Of a stretch of DNA of 6,509 nt, positions 1-5,612 are shown in pieces. A model generated the notes under the pieces. It was given only the letters and a program-made list of their open reading frames with translations, was not told the origin of the DNA and ran no database searches. The stretch covers positions 1 through 6,509 of the forward strand of contig DSAK01000139.1 of the NCBI GenBank assembly GCA_011372825.1, written 5' to 3'. Positions within the stretch are counted from its first letter, which is position 1. Each line of letters begins with the position of its first letter. The stretch comes from Campylobacterota bacterium (GTDB taxonomy: Bacteria > Campylobacterota > Campylobacteria > Campylobacterales > Sulfurovaceae). The position numbers and the translations under genes are program-made.

Positions 1-961
1 CAGTATCACTTGGAGCTTTTCTAGTAACCATTTCGTAGAGATTGAACATGATATGCCCTCCATCAAGTGCAGGAATAGGGAGAAGATTGAGAACTCCAAG
101 GTTGACTGATATAAGCGCAGTGAAAAATAAAAGTGAGATTATTCCAGCATTTGTTGCTTTTGCAGTGATATCTACTATACCAATTACACCAGCTATTTGG
201 TCAGCACCAACAACACCGGTTATAAGTTTTTGGATACTTTGTACGATAAGCAAGCTAGCTTTTTTTGTCTCATCTGCTGCATACTGCAAGCTACCAATGA
301 TGCCAAAGTGTGCTGACTCTTGAGTCCCTAGTGGGGATATCCCTATAATTTTTCTTTGAATAGGTTCACCAAAGATATTTTTATCCTCTATAGTTTGAGG
401 GGCAAGTGTGACAAAGAGTATCTTATCTTCTCTTTTGATTTGCAATCTGATTTGAGAGGTTGCTTCACTAATATGAGTAGCTAATTCATCCCAATATCTG
501 ATTTTTGTACCATTGATGGCAGTGACTGTATCACCAACTAATAGTCCTGCCTGATAAGCAGGGGAGTTTTCACTGATTTTTCCTATGCTTGCAGTGAGCT
601 TTGGGACACCAATCGTTGCAATCATCACATAGAGTATAAATGCGAGTAAAAAATTTGCAAATGGTCCCGCAAGTAATATGACTATTTTTTGCCAAGGTTT
701 TTTTGTAGTATAGCTATCTTTTTCATAACTTTTTTTTGTTGGGTCGCTATCGTCTTGACCCTTCATTTTTACATATCCACCTAGAGGAATTGCCGATAAG
801 CTCCACTGCGTATTGCCAAATGTTTTTGAATATAGTTTTTTTCCAAAACCTATACTAAAAACCTCAACGCGTACCCCGAAAAACCGTGCTGCTAAAAAAT
901 GACCCAATTCATGAAAAAAAATCAGAACCGATAAAACTAGTAGTGAAACTATAAAACCCAT
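1..961 (-). CDS. rseP: RseP-type site-2 zinc metalloprotease (M50), 3' end cut off by window
   Basis: Inner-membrane intramembrane protease that cleaves transmembrane segments of other proteins. I translated 320 residues without a break. Helix 1 carries the zinc motif HELGH (residues 17-21), followed by LAARFFGV. The membrane-associated GGYVKM loop is at 61-66, a second membrane segment starts at AGPFANF (98-104), and a single PDZ domain covers about 121-190. The third metal ligand lies in NLLPIPALDGGH (D300). Relatives with one PDZ domain run about 350 residues, so only the last few tens are missing. The ATG directly abuts the pgsA stop (TAG then ATG), and an AGAGGT Shine-Dalgarno lies inside the last pgsA codons. 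In E. coli RseP cleaves RseA in the sigma-E pathway; Campylobacterota are not known for that pathway, so the substrate here is unknown. Signal-peptide clearance is a reasonable inference. Family call is secure. Confidence 0.93.
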   Translation of the reverse strand, partial: MGFIVSLLVLSVLIFFHELGHFLAARFFGVRVEVFSIGFGKKLYSKTFGNTQWSLSAIPLGGYVKMKGQDDSDPTKKSYEKDSYTTKKPWQKIVILLAGPFANFLLAFILYVMIATIGVPKLTASIGKISENSPAYQAGLLVGDTVTAINGTKIRYWDELATHISEATSQIRLQIKREDKILFVTLAPQTIEDKNIFGEPIQRKIIGISPLGTQESAHFGIIGSLQYAADETKKASLLIVQSIQKLITGVVGADQIAGVIGIVDITAKATNAGIISLLFFTALISVNLGVLNLLPIPALDGGHIMFNLYEMVTRKAPSDT

Positions 962-1501
962 CTACACCTCTTTGTGGTATCTTGCAAAATCTCTTACATA
1001 CTCATATCCAGAGTAGAGTGTAACAACAACAGCAAACCAAAGTATATACTCTCCAAAAGGCCACTGCATTAGCAAAAATCCTATTGCTATCATTTGTATC
1101 ACAGTTTTTAATTTGCCCATAAAAGATGAAGCTATATCCATCCCTTGACTCACTGCTGATACTCTAAGACCTGTTATGAATAGCTCCCTTGTGAGTATAA
1201 GATAGATTGCCCATGGAGAAGCACGGTCAAGTATCATGAGACCTAAAAAACCAGCCAATGTTAGCATTTTGTCTGCAAGTGGATCAAGTATCTTGCCCAA
1301 TGTTGTAATTTGGTCGAAATTTCTAGCGATATAACCATCGAAAAAGTCGGTTACACTTGCCACGACAAAGATAAAAGCAGCCGTAAAATCAAGCCAGCTA
1401 TAGTGGATGTTACCAAACCAATCTCTATTGACGAGCAAAACAAACATAAGTGGTGCTAAAAGCAACCTGAAAAAAGCAAGAGTATTTGGTGTATTTAACA
1501 T
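962..1501 (-). CDS. pgsA: CDP-diacylglycerol--glycerol-3-phosphate 3-phosphatidyltransferase
   Basis: Makes phosphatidylglycerol phosphate plus CMP from CDP-diacylglycerol and glycerol-3-phosphate, the committed step to phosphatidylglycerol and cardiolipin. The 179-residue integral membrane protein has the full CDP-alcohol phosphotransferase signature D-G-x2-A-R-x8-G-x3-D-x3-D: D55, G56, A59, R60, G69, D73 and D77, with the extra acidic D52 before it. Length is normal for PgsA, and the N-terminus (MLNTPNTLAFFRLLLAP) is the usual one, so the start is certain. The ATG overlaps the stop of the upstream reductase by one base (TAATG). No usable Shine-Dalgarno lies 5-10 bases upstream: the only purine-rich stretch, GGTGGA, ends 14 bases before the ATG. 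Initiation is therefore probably by translational coupling, which matters because the upstream gene is frameshifted. Phosphatidylglycerol synthesis is normally essential. Confidence 0.96.
   Translation of the reverse strand: MLNTPNTLAFFRLLLAPLMFVLLVNRDWFGNIHYSWLDFTAAFIFVVASVTDFFDGYIARNFDQITTLGKILDPLADKMLTLAGFLGLMILDRASPWAIYLILTRELFITGLRVSAVSQGMDIASSFMGKLKTVIQMIAIGFLLMQWPFGEYILWFAVVVTLYSGYEYVRDFARYHKEV
966..971 (-). promoter_or_regulatory. Shine-Dalgarno for rseP inside the pgsA 3' end
   Basis: AGAGGT on the minus strand, 4 bases before the rseP ATG at 961-959. It sits within the last codons of pgsA, and the TAG stop of pgsA lies between it and the ATG. It supports this start for rseP. Confidence 0.7.
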
Positions 1502-2275
1502 TATCTAAAAGTAGTTCCACCATCTACAACTATAGTTTGACCCGTAATCCAGCTTGCTTCATCTGTACAGAGAAAGTAGACTGCTCCAGCAATATCGTTA
1601 GGTTGTCCCATTCTATCAAGTGCAGAGCGTTTGATAGTTTCAGCTTTTACCTCTTCGTAGTTAGTAAATGCTTTGAGCGCATCGGTATCAATAGGGCCTC
1701 CACTTACTGCATTGACTCTAATGTTCATCTCTCCTAGCTCCACAGCGGCATATCTACTCATAGCCTCAACTGCTGCTTTGTTTGTCCCATGACCAGCGTA
1801 GTTTTCAATGTATATGAGATTTCCAGTACTTGACATCGTCACCACAGCACCACCGCCCACTTTTTGCATCCTTTTCGCTGCTTCTTGAGTACCTACTACA
1901 AATGCATTTACAGTTGCGGTGTAGATATTGTTTAACCCTTTTGGTTTGAGACGCATAAATTTGCCATATCCACCAACGACTGGACGACCATAAATCATCG
2001 CATTACTTACAAAAAAATCTACTCTATCAAAATCGGCATCAATTGCTTCAAAAAGTGGCTTAAACTCATCAGGCTAAGATATTGAGTGGATATGCTCTTG
2101 CTTTTATCCCATACTCTTCGTCCCATTGCTTTGCTAATTGTTGAGCAACTTCTTTGTTGGAGTTGTATGTGAAAGCTACATTTACCCCGTTTTGGGCAAA
2201 TTTTCTAGCGATTGCTTCACCTATACCTTTTGTGGCACCTGTTATAACAACTGTTTTTCCCTTCATCTCGGACAT
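1501..2275 (-). pseudogene. FabL-type enoyl-ACP reductase (SDR family), split by a frameshift
   Basis: NAD(P)H-dependent enoyl-ACP reductases catalyse the last step of each fatty acid elongation cycle. The 5' frame (2275 to about 2075) encodes residues 1-67 with the cofactor motif TGATKGIG (12-19), then runs into TGA at 2071-2069. Homology resumes at once in another frame (2073-1501) at PDEFKPLFEAID and runs to the end. Restoring two bases (TTA-GAG-CCT instead of TTA-GCCT) gives a continuous 258-residue protein reading NILEPDEF, as I recall for relatives. In the rebuilt numbering the catalytic pair is Y160 and K167 in ENYAGHGTNK. This Y-x6-K spacing is that of FabI/FabL, not the Y-x3-K of classical SDRs. 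IENY, AVSGGPIDTDALKAF and GQTIVVDGG resemble B. subtilis FabL. An AGGAG lies 8 bases before the ATG, which abuts the dapA stop. No other decay is visible, so the lesion is recent or a sequencing error. The second half has no Shine-Dalgarno before its first Met (1998). Confidence 0.85.
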
Positions 2276-3172
2276 CTATTTTACTCCTACTATGTGATAA
2301 TCTTTCATGATATTTTCTATATTTTTCATATTTTCCTTGTTTGGAGCAACAAGTGGCAGTCTATACTCTAATGTATCTATAAGTCCAGCTATATACATCG
2401 CCGCTTTAATAGGGATTGGGTTGCTTTCGCAAAACAATACCTTGTTGATAGGGTAGAGCTTTTCGTTGATATCTCTTGCAGTATCAAAATCCCCTTTTAG
2501 AGCAACGTGAGTAAGCTGTGCTTTTAGATCTGGAATGAGATTAGAGGTTACTGAGGTGATACCAGCGCCTCCACTAGCAAGGATTGGAAAATCTATAGAG
2601 TCATCGCCACTAAAGATAGCTAAATTTGGGCATTTGTGGCGAAGTTCTATGATTCTATCAAGTGAGCCTGATGCCTCTTTGATACCAAAAATATTTGGTA
2701 CATCTTCAAGGAGTCGCTTGACTGTATCGGCTTGTATATCAACACCAGTTCTCCCTGGAACATTATAGAGCATTAAAGGTATCTCTACATTACTCGCTAT
2801 TGCTTTGTAGTGTTGATAAAGACCCTCTTGGCTAGGTTTGTTGTAGTATGGACTTACCGAAAAAATAGCATCAGCACCACACGACTGGGCATATTTGGCT
2901 ATCTCTATTGCTTCATGAGTTGCATTGCTTCCAGCTCCGGCTAGCACTTTGGTATTTGTCCCTTTGCATACCTCAACAGCTATTTCTATACATCTTTTAT
3001 CTTCATCATAACTTAGTGTTGCACTCTCGCCCGTTGTACCTATCGGGCAAACGGCATCAATTCCATTATCTATTTGTCTTTGTATCAATTGAGCGTAGGT
3101 TGCTTCATCTAATTTTCCATTTTTAAATGGGGTAATTAGTGCAGTGGTGGCACCTGTGATTGGGTGAGTCAT
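2276..3172 (-). CDS. dapA: 4-hydroxy-tetrahydrodipicolinate synthase
   Basis: Condenses pyruvate with aspartate semialdehyde, the first committed step to diaminopimelate (peptidoglycan) and lysine, in the cytosol. The 298-residue TIM-barrel protein is full length. Visible motifs are GTTGES (45-50, with T46 and T47), SPYYNKPSQEGLYQH with Y110, YNVPGRT (Y136, R141) and GIKEAS with the Schiff-base lysine K165. These match E. coli T44, T45, Y107, Y133, R138 and K161. The C-terminal NPIPIKAAM is also typical. At the lysine feedback site, N83 and E87 are kept, but the positions of E. coli H53 and H56 are Y55 and D58. The ATG overlaps the TGA of the M16 gene as ATGA, with AAGGA 7 bases upstream. The stop TAG abuts the ATG of the FabL-like gene. 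Confidence 0.97.
   Translation of the reverse strand: MTHPITGATTALITPFKNGKLDEATYAQLIQRQIDNGIDAVCPIGTTGESATLSYDEDKRCIEIAVEVCKGTNTKVLAGAGSNATHEAIEIAKYAQSCGADAIFSVSPYYNKPSQEGLYQHYKAIASNVEIPLMLYNVPGRTGVDIQADTVKRLLEDVPNIFGIKEASGSLDRIIELRHKCPNLAIFSGDDSIDFPILASGGAGITSVTSNLIPDLKAQLTHVALKGDFDTARDINEKLYPINKVLFCESNPIPIKAAMYIAGLIDTLEYRLPLVAPNKENMKNIENIMKDYHIVGVK
2284..2288 (-). promoter_or_regulatory. Shine-Dalgarno for the FabL-like gene inside the dapA 3' end
   Basis: AGGAG on the minus strand, 8 bases before the ATG at 2275-2273. It lies in the final dapA codons (Val-Gly-Val-Lys-stop), so the 5' part of the reductase still has a good initiation site despite the downstream frameshift. Confidence 0.75.
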
Positions 3173-4473
3173 TGATTTTTCCTTAATAGTACTGTTGTTG
3201 CATATTGATCGTCAAAGTATCTGTTTGCAACCTCTTGGATATCTTTTAATGTTATTTTATCCAATTTCTCTTCATATTTTAGTAGTGGCTCTATATCTCC
3301 CATAGAGAAGTAGTCCCCAAAAAGTGAAGCAACTGAGCTTGAATTCTCTAGCGAATAGATAAAATCTGTTTTGATGTTGAGTTTTGCTCTATCAAGTTCC
3401 TCTTGAGTCACTTTGCCCTCTTTGATCTGTGCTAGTTGATGAAGAATCTCTTTTTCGGTATCATCTGGCTCAACTCCATCACTACATAGTGCCATAATCA
3501 TAAAGACACCAGGATCTTTGAGTTCCATATTGTAAACATAGACTTGATCTGCTAGTTTTTTCTCTTGGACGACATGTTGCTCTAGTCGACTACTTTTGCC
3601 ACTCCCTAAGATGTAGCTAATAGCACCAATTATTGGTTGGTCATCATGTGCAAAATTTGGGATATCGTATGCAATAGCTAGAGTGTTTACTTGATTACTC
3701 TCTTTGTGGAGTATAACTCTTTTTGAGCCATCTCTAGGCGGTTCAACTAGATTTATTTGTGGTACTTCTCTTTTGTTTTTAAGCGGTTCAAATGTCTCTT
3801 TTGCGTACTTAAATACCTCTTCTTTGGTGATATCTCCAGCTACAACTAGTATAGCATTGCTAGGTTGGTAGTAGCTTTCGTAAAATTCTCTTATATCTTC
3901 AATCTTCCACGCAAGGATATCCTCCATAAAACCAATCGGAAGCCAATGGTATGGATGGTAGACAAAGTGGGTATTAAAAAGTCTAAAATAGAGATAGCCC
4001 AAAGGGTTGTTATCGGTTCTTAGTCGTCTCTCTTCGGCTACTACATCTCTCTCTTTTTGAAACTCCTCATCATCAAGAAGTAGATTATGCATCAGCTCTG
4101 CAAACAACTCAAATGTTTTTCTTAGATTTTTGTTTGCTGTTTTTATATAGTAATAGGTTTTGTCAAAACTTGTAGCTGCGTTATTGACTCCGCCACCCCT
4201 TTTGACTATAGTATCAAACTCTCCTGCCATGAGATTTTTTGTAGATTTGAAGCTAAGATGCTCAAGCATATGCGCCATCCCCGTATGACCTAGAGTCTCA
4301 TTTCTGCTGCCAACTTTGTAATATATGCTTGAGGTGATAACTTTTGAATCGTTATCCATCGGGATAGCGACTACTTGCATACCATTTTCGAGTGTTTTTG
4401 TATGATGTTTGGGCAAAGAATTTGCCATTGTAACTCCTATAGTTAAGATAAAGAAAAATACTATTTTTATCAT
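3169..4473 (-). CDS. M16 (pitrilysin/PqqL-like) zinc peptidase with signal peptide
   Basis: Zinc endopeptidase of the two-domain M16 type, likely acting in the periplasm on peptides or unfolded proteins; the substrate is unknown. The inverted zinc motif HMLEH gives H70, E73 and H74. The distal ligand lies in VVAEERR about 76 residues later (E149/E150), so the enzyme looks active (numbering from the TTG start). The C-terminal half (about 210-430) is the second M16 domain, with LGSGKSSRL at 291-299. The N-terminus has a signal-peptide core (VFFFILTIGVTMA) with likely cleavage near A19. Two starts are possible. TTG at 4479 gives 436 residues and a 10-base overlap with pyrD; ATG at 4473 gives 434 residues and an ATGA overlap with the pyrD stop. 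I chose ATG because the next junction has the same form; neither has an ideal Shine-Dalgarno. H. pylori PqqE sits between pyrD and dapA in the same way (from memory). Confidence 0.93.
   Translation of the reverse strand: MIKIVFFFILTIGVTMANSLPKHHTKTLENGMQVVAIPMDNDSKVITSSIYYKVGSRNETLGHTGMAHMLEHLSFKSTKNLMAGEFDTIVKRGGGVNNAATSFDKTYYYIKTANKNLRKTFELFAELMHNLLLDDEEFQKERDVVAEERRLRTDNNPLGYLYFRLFNTHFVYHPYHWLPIGFMEDILAWKIEDIREFYESYYQPSNAILVVAGDITKEEVFKYAKETFEPLKNKREVPQINLVEPPRDGSKRVILHKESNQVNTLAIAYDIPNFAHDDQPIIGAISYILGSGKSSRLEQHVVQEKKLADQVYVYNMELKDPGVFMIMALCSDGVEPDDTEKEILHQLAQIKEGKVTQEELDRAKLNIKTDFIYSLENSSSVASLFGDYFSMGDIEPLLKYEEKLDKITLKDIQEVANRYFDDQYATTVLLRKNQ
3180..3184 (-). promoter_or_regulatory. Shine-Dalgarno for dapA inside the M16 peptidase 3' end
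   Basis: AAGGA on the minus strand, 7 bases upstream of the dapA ATG at 3172-3170. It fixes the dapA start at the ATGA overlap with the peptidase stop codon. Confidence 0.75.
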
Positions 4474-5534
4474 TTCCAATTTGCACCTACTGCTTGTGAG
4501 ATGTGTGTATAGTTATCCTCTTTGAGTAACTCTAATAATCCTTGGTTTATCTCTTTGATTAGGCCCGGACCTTTATAGATGAGCATACTATAGACTTGAA
4601 TAAGTGATGCACCATCTTTTATCCGTTCGTATGCCTCAAGAGCACTGTCTATTCCACCGACTGAAATAAGTATAGTTTTACCATAAAATTCTTTGCCTAT
4701 AGCTTTAAAAAGTGCACGACTTTTCTCTTTGAGTAACTCACCGCTAATACCTCCAAAATCTTTTGCATTTTTGGTGAGACTATAATCTATCGTTGTATTT
4801 GTGGCGATAATCCCACTTGCACCTGCTTGCAAGGCAACTCTACACAGAGTGATTGCATCATCATTGCTCATATCAGGGGCAATTTTCAAGAAGATAGGTT
4901 TTTGACTCAAAGTTTTTGCCATGCTAAAAAGCGATGTTATAAACTCCTCATTTTGGAGGCTTCTGAGTCCAGGGGTATTTGGAGAAGAGATATTAACAAC
5001 GAGATAGTCTGCATAGCTTTCTAAATGTTTGATGAGTTTTTCGTAGTCATTTATCGCTTCATCTTCGGATGTGAGTTTATTTTTTCCTATGTTGATCCCT
5101 ATTGGAAATGTTGAGTTTGAGTATCTTTTTAGTCTTTTTGCCATAGCTTCCATGCCACAATTATTAAAACCCATCGCATTTTGTATGGAGTTCTCTTCAA
5201 TCAGACGAAATAGTCGCGGTTTTGGATTGCCATCTTGTGGCAGTGGAGTTACTGTCCCAACCTCTGTAAAACTAAATCCCAAAGCACCCATTGCCTCTAT
5301 GTGGTCTGCATTTTTATCAAATCCAGCACCAAGTCCAACAGGATTTGCAAATCTCTTGCCAAAGAAATCTTGCGATAACATAGTGTCGTTGACAAGAAAA
5401 AACTTCCCTAAAAATGATCTAATTATGCTAGATTTTTCAACTATCTTGAGTCCAAAATTTGCAACATTGTGTGCAGCTTCTGGCTCTAGTTTAAATAATA
5501 TTTTTTTGAGTGTTTGGTATGAAAAAAATGACAA
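4470..5534 (-). CDS. pyrD: Dihydroorotate dehydrogenase (quinone), class 2
   Basis: Oxidises dihydroorotate to orotate in pyrimidine synthesis and passes electrons through FMN to the membrane quinone pool. The 354-residue protein has the class 2 layout. An N-terminal amphipathic segment (about 1-40, with LEPEAAHNVANFGL) serves quinone access. Next come the FMN motif GLGAGFDKNAD (67-77), EVGTVTP (91-97) and the catalytic VNISSPNTPGLR (180-191), with the class 2 catalytic serine S184. K217 lies in FLKIAPD, with NTT at 246-248 and SVGGI at 291-295. The start is TTG, not ATG: a TAA stop lies in frame directly before it, the next Met is residue 52, and AGGAG sits 6 bases upstream. It is first in the six-gene operon, with a -10 box about 28 bases upstream. 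Its stop overlaps the M16 gene start. Confidence 0.96.
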   Translation of the reverse strand: MSFFSYQTLKKILFKLEPEAAHNVANFGLKIVEKSSIIRSFLGKFFLVNDTMLSQDFFGKRFANPVGLGAGFDKNADHIEAMGALGFSFTEVGTVTPLPQDGNPKPRLFRLIEENSIQNAMGFNNCGMEAMAKRLKRYSNSTFPIGINIGKNKLTSEDEAINDYEKLIKHLESYADYLVVNISSPNTPGLRSLQNEEFITSLFSMAKTLSQKPIFLKIAPDMSNDDAITLCRVALQAGASGIIATNTTIDYSLTKNAKDFGGISGELLKEKSRALFKAIGKEFYGKTILISVGGIDSALEAYERIKDGASLIQVYSMLIYKGPGLIKEINQGLLELLKEDNYTHISQAVGANWK

Positions 5535-5540
5535 TTATAT

Positions 5541-5545
5541 CTCCT
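5541..5545 (-). promoter_or_regulatory. Shine-Dalgarno that decides the TTG start of pyrD
   Basis: AGGAG on the minus strand, 6 bases before TTG at 5534-5532. An in-frame TAA directly precedes that TTG, and the next Met is past the quinone-tunnel segment. This site is therefore the main evidence for the non-ATG start. Confidence 0.85.
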
Positions 5546-5561
5546 ATATCAACTAAGAGCA

Positions 5562-5567
5562 ATTATA
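5562..5567 (-). promoter_or_regulatory. Probable sigma-70 -10 box of the pyrD-rseP operon
   Basis: A perfect TATAAT on the minus strand in the 78-base gap between msbA and pyrD. A start about 7 bases downstream would leave a leader of roughly 20 bases before the TTG. There is no TTGACA-like -35 at 16-18 bases; the upstream side is AT-rich (TAATAATTTTTAG). Campylobacterota housekeeping promoters are known for a conserved -10 with periodic AT-rich sequence in place of a -35. This is the only clear promoter candidate between genes in the window. Not experimentally supported here. Confidence 0.5.
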
Positions 5568-5580
5568 TCCAATAGTGACT

Positions 5581-5606
5581 AAAAATTATTAGCCTCAAGG
5601 AGCTAA
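5581..5606 (-). terminator. Weak terminator-like hairpin after the msbA-type gene
   Basis: On the minus strand, TTAGC (5606-5602) pairs with GCTAA (5593-5589), extended inward by one T-G pair around a 6-base loop. The stem is followed three bases later by TTTTT (5585-5581). The position, starting 6 bases after the stop of the ABC gene and upstream of the pyrD -10 box, suits a terminator. The stem is short and AT-rich, so it may only attenuate or be chance. Confidence 0.3.
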
Positions 5607-5612
5607 AAGGGC

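Noticed and set aside
1501..1998. Independent short SDR protein starting at the Met at 1998
   Set aside because: The Met is an internal residue of the SNAMIYG segment, reading-frame homology extends upstream to 2073, and there is no Shine-Dalgarno before it. It would also lack the cofactor-binding Gly motif.
2069..2077. Programmed +1 frameshifting (RF2-like) at the TGA in the reductase gene
   Set aside because: There is no CTT-TGA type slippery site. A P-site tRNA on TTA or GCC would re-pair poorly after a +1 shift (to TAG or CCT), and no stimulatory Shine-Dalgarno sits just upstream. A +1 shift would also leave the protein one residue short of the expected NILEPDEF.
2762..2767. TATAAT on the minus strand inside dapA as an internal promoter
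   Set aside because: It is produced by the Tyr-Asn codons of the conserved YNVPGRT motif, so its sequence is explained by coding constraint.
5071..5556. 161-codon open frame on the plus strand
   Set aside because: It lies antisense to the well-supported pyrD coding region and its translation resembles no known protein. The same holds for the other plus-strand frames at 42-323, 1486-1737, 2138-2371, 2535-2768, 2908-3126, 4827-5024 and 5925-6107, all opposite real genes.
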